From assembly GCA_029778515.1 (NCBI GenBank), contig JAKOQD010000045.1:1-10881 (forward strand): a DNA stretch of 10,881 bases, read 5' to 3'. Under the pieces are notes generated by a model. That model was not told the origin of the DNA, searched no databases, and saw only the letters and a list, made by a program, of their open reading frames with translations. Shown here in pieces: positions 1 to 5,434 of this stretch. Each line of letters begins with the position of its first letter. The stretch's first letter is position 1. A program made the position numbers and the translations under genes. Origin of the DNA: Actinomycetes bacterium (GTDB lineage: Bacteria; Actinomycetota; Actinomycetes; Propionibacteriales; Propionibacteriaceae).

Positions 1-51
1 CCCGCCGACGGAGGCCGCCTCGATCTGAGTCGTCCGTGTCGTCGCGCCCAT
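1..51 (-). CDS. Possible N-terminal start of a gene cut by the left edge
   Basis: An ATG at 49-51 on the minus strand opens a 17-codon stop-free frame (MGATTRTTQIEAASVGG) running off the left edge. It lies 30 bp beyond the stop of the YchJ-like gene, in the same direction, so it could be the next gene of that cluster. No clear Shine-Dalgarno site precedes it. A competing reading is a plus-strand gene ending at the TGA at 26-28 (PPTEAASI). Neither can be decided from so little sequence, and no family is recognisable. Confidence 0.22.
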   Translation of the reverse strand, partial: MGATTRTTQIEAASVGG

Positions 52-81
52 TCCCGGGAGCGAAGCTTCAGCGCCTGCGCG

Positions 82-411
82 CTACCGCAGCGGGGCGAGG
101 TAGTACCAGCGACCACCCTCGCGGACGAACCTCGACCGCTCCTGCTGCACCTCGACCCCACCTCGTGGCGCGAGGCAGGTCGCCCGGAACTCGACTATGC
201 CGGTGTCGTCGTCCGGCCCACCGTCGAGGGTGTCGACGATCTGCAGTCCACGCCAGGTCGGGTTGCCGGTCAGGTCCAGGTTCGCCGGTCTGGTCGACGG
301 GTGCCAGGACGCGAGCAGCCAAGCCGCGTCCCCGTCCCGGAATGCCTCGAAGCGCGACCGCATCAGCTCCAAGGCGGTCTGCGGCCAGCCGTCCTCCTCA
401 GATCTGCTCAC
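82..411 (-). CDS. YchJ-like (UPF0225 / NTF2-fold M-domain) protein lacking the SEC-C motif
   Basis: This 109-aa protein matches the body of the YchJ/UPF0225 family. It has LMRSRFEAF (residues 16-24), a W-L-L-x-S-W-H-P-S-T-R-P stretch (31-42), W-R-G-L-Q-I (53-58), GIVEFRA (71-77) and the closing ERSRFVREGGRWYY (91-104). That is the NTF2-like domain, whose biochemical role is not established. Family members usually begin with a cysteine-rich SEC-C metal-binding motif (CPCGSG), but this one starts MSRSEEDGWPQT with no cysteines. The 60 bp upstream, open in the same frame back to the preceding stop, also encodes none. The start is GTG at 409-411, with a weak GGGGC element about 10 nt upstream. 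It lies 60 bp after the HAD phosphatase in the same frame and direction, so co-transcription is plausible. The family call is firm and the function unknown. Confidence 0.85.
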   Translation of the reverse strand: MSRSEEDGWPQTALELMRSRFEAFRDGDAAWLLASWHPSTRPANLDLTGNPTWRGLQIVDTLDGGPDDDTGIVEFRATCLAPRGGVEVQQERSRFVREGGRWYYLAPLR

Positions 412-471
412 GCGCGCAAGTCTGCCCCAGCGGGGGTCGGGGCTGAGCGACTTGCTGCTCGGTGAGCGTGC

Positions 472-1329
472 CTAAGCCTCGGCCCAGCCGAGTTCTATCC
501 AGGCATACATGGGGATCAGCCGGTCGATCCGGTCGAGTACCAGCGTCGGTTTGAGTTGCTCAGGGCGGGCCGCAACATCCTCGGCGGTTGCTTCACCGGT
601 CAGCGCCACGGCCGAAGCCATGCCGGCCGCCAGCGCCATCCTGCTGTCGGTCTGCAGCCGGTCGCCGACCATGACCGAGCGGGCGATGTCTGCGTCCGGC
701 AGGGTGGCCATCACCGTCTGCAGCATGACCGGGTCTGGCTTACCCAGGCTCTGCCGGCAGGTGGTGTCTGTGGACGCCTCGATCGCCGCGGTGATGGCCG
801 CGCAGTCGGGCTCGCCCCGTCCGCCGGGGTAGGGGCAGAAGGCGTCCGGATTGGTCTGAATGAGAAACGCTCGCCGATGGAACCAGATCGCGTCGAAGGC
901 GATTTGCGGCTTGCGGTAGTCGAACGTGCGGTCGTAGGACGCGATCACGATGTCGATCTCCGCCGGGTCCTCGCTCATCCGGATCCCGGCAGCGGCGAGC
1001 GCCCGCTTGAGCGGCTCCTCCGAAATCGGGAAGACGACCGCCTCGGGATGATGGGCCTTCAGCCACTGCGTGGTGGTCACCACGGTGTTCGCGATCTCCG
1101 CGACATCGGTGGGCAGCCCCAGGCCAGCCAGCTTGGCCGCAACCTGTGCGGGATCGCTGGTCGCGTTGTTCGAGAGAAACCGAATCGGGATCTCTCGGCG
1201 ACGCAACTCCTCAATCGTCCGCTTGGCTCCCGGCAACAGCTCCTCGCCAAGGTAGATGGTGCCGTCCAGGTCGAAGACGTAGGCCTCGTAGAGCTGCGTC
1301 GGGAACCTGAGCGCGCCGAGAGCAGTCAT
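472..1329 (-). CDS. HAD-IIA family phosphatase (NagD / phosphoglycolate phosphatase-like)
   Basis: This 285-aa cytoplasmic phosphatase of the HAD superfamily hydrolyses a small phosphate ester through an aspartyl-phosphate intermediate. All four motifs are visible: motif I DLDGT with nucleophile D20 and acid/base D22; motif II S53-N54-N55; motif III lysine K197 in GKPDP (196-200); and motif IV VGDRLQTD (221-228). The stretch between motifs II and III, including SYDRTFDY and TNPDAFCPYPGGRGEPDCAAI, is a C2A-type cap, which places it in subclass IIA with NagD, p-nitrophenyl phosphatases and glycerol-3-phosphate phosphatases. The exact substrate cannot be read. I chose the ATG at 1327-1329 because GAGGAG lies 10 nt upstream and MTALGAL-YEAYVFDLDGT fits the usual family N-terminus. 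The frame is open to 1446, but that extension is a low-complexity tail overlapping the upstream gene. An 86-bp gap separates it from the polymerase gene. Confidence 0.92.
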   Translation of the reverse strand: MTALGALRFPTQLYEAYVFDLDGTIYLGEELLPGAKRTIEELRRREIPIRFLSNNATSDPAQVAAKLAGLGLPTDVAEIANTVVTTTQWLKAHHPEAVVFPISEEPLKRALAAAGIRMSEDPAEIDIVIASYDRTFDYRKPQIAFDAIWFHRRAFLIQTNPDAFCPYPGGRGEPDCAAITAAIEASTDTTCRQSLGKPDPVMLQTVMATLPDADIARSVMVGDRLQTDSRMALAAGMASAVALTGEATAEDVAARPEQLKPTLVLDRIDRLIPMYAWIELGWAEA

Positions 1330-1358
1330 AGCGGCCGGTCTCCTCACTGCCCTGATCC

Positions 1359-1380
1359 GGTTGGTCGAGCCTGTCGAGAC
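1359..1380 (+). repeat. Dispersed GAGCCTGTCGAGAC-type element, copy 1
   Basis: GGTTGGTCGAGCCTGTCGAG followed by AC lies in the gap between the phosphatase and the polymerase gene. It matches the inverted copy at 10401-10422 in 19 of 22 positions, and the 9286-9336 and 10333-10352 copies less closely. It appears to be a dispersed intergenic repeat. No function is evident. Confidence 0.6.
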
Positions 1381-1415
1381 TACAGCGGACGGAGCACATC
1401 GCAGCTGCGGCTGCG

Positions 1416-2348
1416 CTACTCGGGCAGACCGTCCCGGTCGGCCCACTCCAGGAGGGTGTCCAGGCGATGGGCGACGTCATCGATCGCGGCGTGCGGATCG
1501 CCCAGCTTGGCGAAGCGGGCGGGCACGGTGGCCAGGGTGAGTTCGCGGGGCGCGATCGCGTCCAGTTCGGACCAGTGGAAGGGGGTCGACACGGTTCCGT
1601 CCGGCACGCCGCGGACGGACCACGCGCTCGCGATGGTGTGATCGCGTGCGTTCTGGTTGTAGTCGACGAAGACGTGCCGCGGATCGCGCTCCTGGCGCCA
1701 CCACGCCGTGGTCACGTCGTCCGGCGCACGCCGCTCCACTTCGCGGGCGAACGCGAGCGCTGCCCGGCGCACCTCGCCGAAGCTCCATTCGGGCACGATC
1801 CGGACGTAGATGTGCAGGCCGTTGCCGCCGGAGGTCTTCGGGAAGCCGATCATGCCCAGGTCGTCCAGCACTGTCTTCGCTACGGCGGCCACCCGCCGCA
1901 CCCGCTCGAAACCGGCCGCCGGCATCGGGTCGAGGTCGATCCGCCACTCGTCCGGACGCTCCACGCCCGCCCGCCGCGAGTTCCAGGGATGGAACTCGAC
2001 CGTGGACATCTGTACTGCCCAGATCACCGCGCCGAGTTCGGTCACGCAGAGTTCGTCAGCGGTGCGTCCGTAGCGCGGGAAGTAGATCTGCACGGTCTCC
2101 AGCCAGGGCGGCGCCCCGGCAGGTACGCGCTTCTGGTGCACCTTGCCCCCGGAAAGCCCGCTGGGGAACCGGTGCAACATGCATGGGCGCTCCCGCAGCG
2201 CCCGGACAATGCCGTCGCCTACCGCGAGGTAGTAATTGGCCAGGTCGAGTTTGGTCCAGCCGTGCGCAGGGAAGTACACCCGATCAGGGCTGGTCAGCCG
2301 GACCGTCCGCGGCCCGACCTCGATCTCCACCGGCTCGGCCTTCGCCAT
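1416..2348 (-). CDS. Standalone LigD-type DNA polymerase/primase domain protein (NHEJ PolDom)
   Basis: This 310-aa protein is the archaeo-eukaryotic primase-type polymerase domain found in bacterial LigD, which fills and extends ends during non-homologous end joining, often preferring ribonucleotides. The metal-binding pair D138/D140 lies in WRIDLDP. SGGNGLHIYV (173-182) carries the conserved histidine H179. The third motif is FVDYNQNARDHTIASAWSVR (227-246), with D229 and Q232-N233. The N-terminal VYFPAHGWTKLDLANYY and MLHRFPSG segments are typical of the domain. There is no ligase or phosphoesterase domain, so it corresponds to the separate PolD-like proteins of actinomycetes rather than full LigD. 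Neither ku nor a ligase gene lies in the window. The ATG at 2346-2348 has no Shine-Dalgarno site but a TAGCTT box 6 nt upstream, which suggests a leaderless message. It ends 86 bp before the phosphatase start. Confidence 0.93.
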   Translation of the reverse strand: MAKAEPVEIEVGPRTVRLTSPDRVYFPAHGWTKLDLANYYLAVGDGIVRALRERPCMLHRFPSGLSGGKVHQKRVPAGAPPWLETVQIYFPRYGRTADELCVTELGAVIWAVQMSTVEFHPWNSRRAGVERPDEWRIDLDPMPAAGFERVRRVAAVAKTVLDDLGMIGFPKTSGGNGLHIYVRIVPEWSFGEVRRAALAFAREVERRAPDDVTTAWWRQERDPRHVFVDYNQNARDHTIASAWSVRGVPDGTVSTPFHWSELDAIAPRELTLATVPARFAKLGDPHAAIDDVAHRLDTLLEWADRDGLPE

Positions 2349-2354
2349 GGCGTC

Positions 2355-2383
2355 AAGCTACCCGGGACGAGGCGGGTCGTCAG
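2355..2383 (-). promoter_or_regulatory. Candidate promoter of the LigD-type polymerase gene (leaderless)
   Basis: On the minus strand a -35-like CTGACG (2378-2383) is followed by a 17-bp spacer and a -10-like TAGCTT (2355-2360). The ATG begins 6 nt after the -10 box, so transcription would start at or next to the start codon. No ribosome-binding site is present, consistent with a leaderless mRNA. The call rests on pattern only. Confidence 0.5.
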
Positions 2384-2431
2384 CTGTTGTCTGGGTATCG
2401 GCCTCCGGTCAGCGTTCGCTTGCTGGCCGGC

Positions 2432-2614
2432 TCACGCGGCCTCGACGCAGGTTGCCGGCGTCGGACGCAGCGCCGGACGCCGCACGGTGCGAGCGGATCG
2501 CCGCTCGACCTGGGCTGCGCGCAGGTCCTGCACCCGTAGCTGCGTCCAGGCGTTGCGCTGCTCGGCCTCGACCCGCAGCCAGTCGTTCATCGTTCCCCAA
2601 GGCATGGTGCTCAT
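2432..2614 (-). CDS. Small unknown protein (60 aa), divergent from the TetR regulator
   Basis: The 60-aa product begins MSTMPWGTMNDWLRV and continues with a charged segment rich in Glu, Gln and Arg (residues 16-47) that could form an amphipathic helix. The tail is Pro/Ala-rich and ends TCVEAA. There is no signal peptide or membrane segment, and I do not recognise the family. It is supported as a real gene by AAGGA 9-10 nt before the ATG at 2612-2614 and by a plausible promoter (TTGCGC, 18 bp, TACAAT). Its -10 box sits in the middle of the large palindrome shared with the divergent TetR gene, so it is the natural target of that regulator. The polymerase gene follows 83 bp downstream on the same strand but appears to have its own promoter. 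It could instead be the remnant of a longer gene. Confidence 0.6.
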   Translation of the reverse strand: MSTMPWGTMNDWLRVEAEQRNAWTQLRVQDLRAAQVERRSARTVRRPALRPTPATCVEAA

Positions 2615-2630
2615 GATTCGTGGTCCTTCG

Positions 2631-2667
2631 TGTTAGTGATCTCTTACATTGTAAGAGGCATCTAACA
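2631..2667. promoter_or_regulatory. Nested 37-bp dyad, probable operator of the divergent TetR regulator
   Basis: CTCTTAC (2641-2647) and GTAAGAG (2651-2657) form a perfect inverted repeat around ATT. Outside it, TGTTAG (2631-2636) and CTAACA (2662-2667) form a second perfect pair, each 4 bp from the inner arms. The whole is symmetric about base 2649. It lies between a TetR-family gene and a divergent small gene and covers the latter's -10 box, the classic position for a TetR autorepressor and target operator. Two stacked dyads would fit cooperative binding of two dimers, which is inference. Confidence 0.8.
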
Positions 2668-2677
2668 TAGAGCGCAA
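2648..2677 (-). promoter_or_regulatory. Candidate promoter of the 60-aa gene
   Basis: On the minus strand TTGCGC (2672-2677) and TACAAT (2648-2653) are separated by 18 bp. Transcription would start near 2641, leaving a leader of about 26 nt that contains the AAGGA ribosome-binding site. The -10 box overlaps the core of the palindromic operator, so bound repressor would block it. Confidence 0.5.
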
Positions 2678-2721
2678 GAGCAGATGTATGATCGGTCTTA
2701 CTTTCACGGCGAGGAGGCAGG

Positions 2722-3300
2722 GTGGGCTATCACCACGGTGACCTGCGGACTGCGATGATCGACGCCGGCACCACCCTCGTGGCCGAAGGCGGGCTGCCTG
2801 CGCTTTCGGTCGCAGAAGCGGCCCGGCGCACCGGCGTCAGCGCGGCCGCGCCGTACCGGCACTTCCCGACCCGGCAGCACTTCCTGATCGCGGTGGCAGC
2901 CAAGGCTGCGCAGGATCTGGACGCGGCCATGCGAACCGCAGCGGACGCGGCCGGCCCGGATCCGGTGGAAGCCATCGCCGCAGCGGCGGCCGCTTACGTC
3001 CGGTTCGCCGCGACCCGGCGCGCCGGCTTCGACCTGGTTTATGCGCCGGAGCTGCGTGGCGTCCACGACGAGGAGCTGCGTGAGGCTGGACGCTCCGTCA
3101 GCGACATCGTGCTGCTGCGCGCGATCGAGGCCACCGGCGGCGACAGCCGGGCCGCGGTCGACATCGTCCCGCAGTTCATGATCGTGGCCCAGGGTGCGGC
3201 GTCCATGCATCTGATCGGCATCCTCAGCGACGTCGAATCCGCCGCCCGGCTGGCCGCCAAGACGATCCGTAGCCTGCTGCGTTCTGCGCCGGGGGAGTAG
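2722..3300 (+). CDS. TetR/AcrR family transcriptional regulator (WHG-type C-terminal domain)
   Basis: This 192-aa one-component regulator starts with YHHGDLR, the hallmark of the TetR subgroup carrying a WHG (TetR_C_33-like) ligand domain. The DNA-binding helix-turn-helix is at about residues 28-49 (LSVAEAARRTGVSAAAPYRHF). The helical C-terminal half contains the typical AAYVRFAATRRAGFDLVYAPEL stretch (90-111), which would bind an unidentified small ligand and mediate dimerisation. The GTG start at 2722 is supported by GAGGAGG at 2711-2717, spaced 4 nt. A TATGAT at 2687-2692 could be its -10 box. The divergent neighbour and the 37-bp dyad between them indicate autoregulation together with control of the 60-aa gene. 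The family call is firm; the ligand and wider regulon are unknown. Confidence 0.93.
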   Translation: MGYHHGDLRTAMIDAGTTLVAEGGLPALSVAEAARRTGVSAAAPYRHFPTRQHFLIAVAAKAAQDLDAAMRTAADAAGPDPVEAIAAAAAAYVRFAATRRAGFDLVYAPELRGVHDEELREAGRSVSDIVLLRAIEATGGDSRAAVDIVPQFMIVAQGAASMHLIGILSDVESAARLAAKTIRSLLRSAPGE

Positions 3301-3344
3301 CCCTGGGTCTCGGTAGGTCCAACTTCTCGGCTGGCCAGACAGCT

Positions 3345-3382
3345 TGCAAGATCCTGTACCGACTTCGGTGCAGGATCTTGCA
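3345..3382. repeat. Near-perfect 38-nt hairpin downstream of the TetR gene
   Basis: TGCAAGATCCTG (3345-3356) pairs with CAGGATCTTGCA (3371-3382). Inside, ACCGA and TCGGT also pair across a CT loop, leaving only one T/G wobble in an 18-bp stem. It starts 44 nt after the TetR stop codon. There is no T-run after it, so a conventional intrinsic terminator is not clear. The extreme symmetry suggests a REP-like dispersed palindrome or a structured RNA 3' end. Confidence 0.7.
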
Positions 3383-3488
3383 CGTTCTGGGTTGAGGGTG
3401 ATTTCGGCGGGTGGTGAATCGCTGGGTCAGGTGCCGCGCGGTGCCGGCGCCCGGAGTCGGGCTTGGCCCATTCGAAGAGAGAATTCGC

Positions 3489-3533
3489 TTAGCATCGCTA
3501 GAGTTGCTTGTCTGGCATCTCTAGCGATGCTAA
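3489..3533. promoter_or_regulatory. Perfect 15-bp inverted repeat, candidate operator upstream of a 49-aa ORF
   Basis: TTAGCATCGCTAGAG (3489-3503) and CTCTAGCGATGCTAA (3519-3533) are exact reverse complements separated by 15 bp. Each arm is itself partly palindromic (TAGC, three bases, GCTA), so the element looks like two complete binding boxes about 30 bp apart, nearly three helical turns. A weak TTGCTT lies in the spacer (3505-3510). It lies 48-92 bp before the ATG of the small ORF at 3581. No regulator gene is attached. Function is inferred from geometry only. Confidence 0.6.
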
Positions 3534-3580
3534 CCTCGTTGTCTCAGTTGGCTGAGCACGCGAACCGGGAGGGGGCTGGC

Positions 3581-3730
3581 ATGGCTGCGGCAAAGGGCGC
3601 GATCAAGGGTTTCTTCCACATCTTCACCGCCGATCACCTCTTCACACACGCCCGGAACAGACCTGAAGAGACCCCGTACCATCTGGTCACAATCCTGGAC
3701 GTGCTTGAGCCGCAGCGTCCGAGACGCTGA
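3581..3730 (+). CDS. Small unknown protein (49 aa)
   Basis: The 49-aa product begins MAAAKGAIKGFFHIFTADHLF, is mildly amphipathic and aromatic near the N-terminus, and ends in a basic tail (QRPRR). I do not recognise a family. It is supported by a GGGAGGGGG tract ending 5 nt before the ATG at 3581, by about three quarters G/C at third codon positions, and by the strong inverted repeat just upstream. An in-frame ATG at 3527 would give 67 aa, but it lies inside the inverted repeat and lacks a ribosome-binding site. The leaderless HTH gene starts 33 bp downstream on the same strand. It could be a genuine small protein or a remnant. Confidence 0.4.
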   Translation: MAAAKGAIKGFFHIFTADHLFTHARNRPEETPYHLVTILDVLEPQRPRR

Positions 3731-3750
3731 ATCGCACCCCGGATTGCCAG

Positions 3751-3756
3751 TAGGGT
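3751..3756 (+). promoter_or_regulatory. Candidate -10 box of the HTH-tail gene (leaderless)
   Basis: TAGGGT lies 7 nt before the GTG at 3764. There is no Shine-Dalgarno sequence for that start, so the box fits a leaderless transcript beginning at the start codon. No convincing -35 element is seen. Confidence 0.45.
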
Positions 3757-3763
3757 GCGGACT

Positions 3764-3994
3764 GTGTTGACGACCTCGCAGGCCGCTGCCCTGGTGGGCC
3801 TCCCCAAGGAGCAGTTCCGCTCGGCGATGTCCAAGGAGCGCAAGAACGGCAAAGAGTTCCACGCGCCCAAGGAACTGTGGGCCGATGCCCGCACGCCGCT
3901 ATGGGACGAGAAGAAGGTGCTCGCCTGGGCGAAGGACCGCAAGAAGCGCAAGAAGCGCAAGAAGGAAGAAAAGGAAGAGAAGGAAGCTTCCTAG
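3764..3994 (+). CDS. Small MerR/excisionase-like helix-turn-helix protein with Lys/Glu-rich tail
   Basis: The 76-aa product opens LTTSQAAALVGLPKEQFRSAMSK (residues 2-24), which resembles the first helices of HTH_17/MerR-like winged-helix proteins. A segment ending TPLWDEKKVLAWAKDR (44-59) follows, corresponding to the wing and last helix of such folds. Residues 60-74 form a tail of lysine, arginine and glutamate only (KKRKKRKKEEKEEKE), which may add nonspecific nucleic-acid contact. Third positions are almost all G/C, which supports coding. I chose the GTG at 3764 because a TAGGGT -10 box lies 7 nt upstream and no ribosome-binding site exists; the GTG at 3755 would add three residues. The gene ends 3 bp from the stop of the convergent oxidoreductase gene. 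A DNA-binding role is likely, its target unknown. Confidence 0.75.
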   Translation: MLTTSQAAALVGLPKEQFRSAMSKERKNGKEFHAPKELWADARTPLWDEKKVLAWAKDRKKRKKRKKEEKEEKEAS

Positions 3995-3997
3995 CGA

Positions 3998-4966
3998 TCA
4001 TCCTCCGGCGGAGACCATCACCTTGCCGAGTACCGCACCGGCGTCCAACGCGGCCAAGCCGGACGCGACTTCAGCCAGCGGCAGCGCCCGGTCGATCCGC
4101 GGCTTCAGCCCCGTTGCAGCCACCAACTCAGCGAGCTGTGCCAGTTCCTCGCGGGTCCCCATCGTCGAGCCGTGCACGCGCAACTGCAGGAAGAACACCC
4201 GGTTCAGTTCGGCGGGCGGGTTGTAGCCGGAGGTAGCCCCGCAAACGACGATCGTGCCGCCCGGCTTCAGCGCCTTCAGTGAATGGCTCCAGGTGGCTTC
4301 GCCCACCGTTTCGATCACCGCGTCCACCCGTTGCGGCAGCCGAGCGCCGGCTTCGAACGCGGCGTCCGCGCCAAGCTCGAGCGCAAAGGCGCGTTTGGCC
4401 TCGGTGCGTGCCGTGGCCCACACCCGTAGGCCGAGCTGGCGCCCCAGCTGAATCGCTGCGGACGCGACCCCGCCGGACGCACCCTGAATGAGGATCGTGT
4501 CGCCCGGGGCCAGGCCATTGCGCGTGAGCATGCGGTAGGCCGTCAGCCATGATGTTGGCAGACAGGCGGCATCCTCGAACGAGAGGTTGGCCGGCTTCTC
4601 GATCAGGTTGGCGTTCGGTACCACGACGTAGTCCGCCAGCGTGCCCTGGTGCAGCTCGGAGAGCAGCGTCCGCTTCGGGTCGAGGGTCTCGTCGCCGGAC
4701 CAGTCCGGCGAGCTGATCACGGCGTGCACGATCACTTCCCTGCCTTCGTCGGTCGTGCCGGCCGCGTCCGTGCCCAGAATCATCGGCATGCGCTCCGGCG
4801 GTAGACCGACACCGCGGAGCGACCAGAGATCGTGGTGGTTCAGGGACGCCGCGCGCACGCGCACCCGCGTCCAACCGTCGGGCACCTCCGGCTCGGGCAG
4901 TTCCCCGACCACGAGCGCGGCCAATGGGTCGGCCGGGTTGGCCGCTTTCACGTACGCAGCGCGCAT
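3998..4966 (-). CDS. Zinc-less MDR family dehydrogenase (quinone oxidoreductase-like)
   Basis: This 322-aa cytoplasmic NAD(P)H-dependent oxidoreductase belongs to the medium-chain dehydrogenase/reductase superfamily. The N-terminal GroES-like domain holds VRVRAASLNHHDLWSLRG (35-52) and LGTDAAG (64-70). The Rossmann fold contains LIQGASGGVASAAIQLG (159-175), GADAAF (199-204) and the VDAVIETVG and GGTIVVCG strands (214-243). The four-cysteine structural zinc loop of classical alcohol dehydrogenases is absent, so it groups with quinone-oxidoreductase-like members; substrate unknown. I chose the ATG at 4964-4966, with GGAG about 7 nt upstream and the standard MRAAYV opening. The frame stays open to 5479, but that would read through the whole DUF5997 gene. 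It starts 17 bp after the DUF5997 stop, so the two form an operon. Its own stop faces the HTH gene's stop with 3 bp between. Confidence 0.93.
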   Translation of the reverse strand: MRAAYVKAANPADPLAALVVGELPEPEVPDGWTRVRVRAASLNHHDLWSLRGVGLPPERMPMILGTDAAGTTDEGREVIVHAVISSPDWSGDETLDPKRTLLSELHQGTLADYVVVPNANLIEKPANLSFEDAACLPTSWLTAYRMLTRNGLAPGDTILIQGASGGVASAAIQLGRQLGLRVWATARTEAKRAFALELGADAAFEAGARLPQRVDAVIETVGEATWSHSLKALKPGGTIVVCGATSGYNPPAELNRVFFLQLRVHGSTMGTREELAQLAELVAATGLKPRIDRALPLAEVASGLAALDAGAVLGKVMVSAGG

Positions 4967-4983
4967 GCCGCCACTCCAGGTTC

Positions 4984-5343
4984 CTAGGCTTCGCGGGCGA
5001 GCCTGACCCGCTCCTGCTCGGCGATGACGGCGCGGTAGCTGTCGCGCTCGTGCAGCAGCCAGCCGGGTGGGTTGGCGATCAGTTCGCCGATCTGGTCGGC
5101 GGTCAGGGCGTCCTCGATGCCGCCGCGGGCGAGTCCCGATCTGGAGACGCCCAGCTTCTGAGCGACCACCTGGCGCGGGAACGGCCCGTTGCGGCGCAGG
5201 TCGACGAGCCACTGCGGCGGGTTGGCGCGCAGTTCGTCCAGCTCCTGCCGCGTGATCGGGGTGCGCTGGAACTCCTCCGGCGCCGCCGGTAGGTAGATGC
5301 CGAGCTTGCTCGCCGCCGTGGCTGGCTTCATGGTCTGACTCAC
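4984..5343 (-). CDS. DUF5997 family protein, probable HTH DNA-binding partner of the LysR-substrate protein
   Basis: The 119-aa protein matches what I know as the actinobacterial DUF5997 family (MKPATAASKLGIYLPAAPEEF near the start; PRQVVAQKLGVSRSGLARGG at 56-75). The latter stretch reads as a helix-turn-helix. Two related segments flank it: T-x(5)-E-L-R-A-N-P-P-Q-W-L (31-46) and T-x(5)-E-L-I-A-N-P-P-G-W-L (81-96), exactly 50 residues apart, suggesting an internal duplication. Its start is GTG at 5341-5343, or ATG at 5329-5331; a TACGCT box lies 8 nt before the GTG and no ribosome-binding site is seen, so the message may be leaderless. It leads an operon with the MDR dehydrogenase and is divergent from the HTH-less LysR-substrate gene, a pairing I recall from other actinomycetes. 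No experimental function is known to me. Confidence 0.87.
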   Translation of the reverse strand: MSQTMKPATAASKLGIYLPAAPEEFQRTPITRQELDELRANPPQWLVDLRRNGPFPRQVVAQKLGVSRSGLARGGIEDALTADQIGELIANPPGWLLHERDSYRAVIAEQERVRLAREA

Positions 5344-5434
5344 GAGACCCCAGCGTAGTCACGCGGACGCGCCTGGACCGCCTTGAGCCTGGCGAGGACG
5401 CCGCCGCCCATGGCTCAACTTGGGGCGCGGCCAT

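Noticed and set aside
1330..1446. N-terminal extension of the HAD phosphatase to 1446
   Set aside because: It overlaps the polymerase gene, has no ribosome-binding site and is unlike the family; the ATG at 1329 has GAGGAG upstream.
556..2636. Two large open frames on the plus strand opposite the phosphatase and polymerase genes
   Set aside because: They are His/Arg/Gly-rich translations produced by high GC content opposite well-identified genes.
3345..3382. Classical intrinsic terminator
   Set aside because: The stem is excellent but is followed by CGTTCTGGG, with no T-tract, so I list it only as a hairpin.
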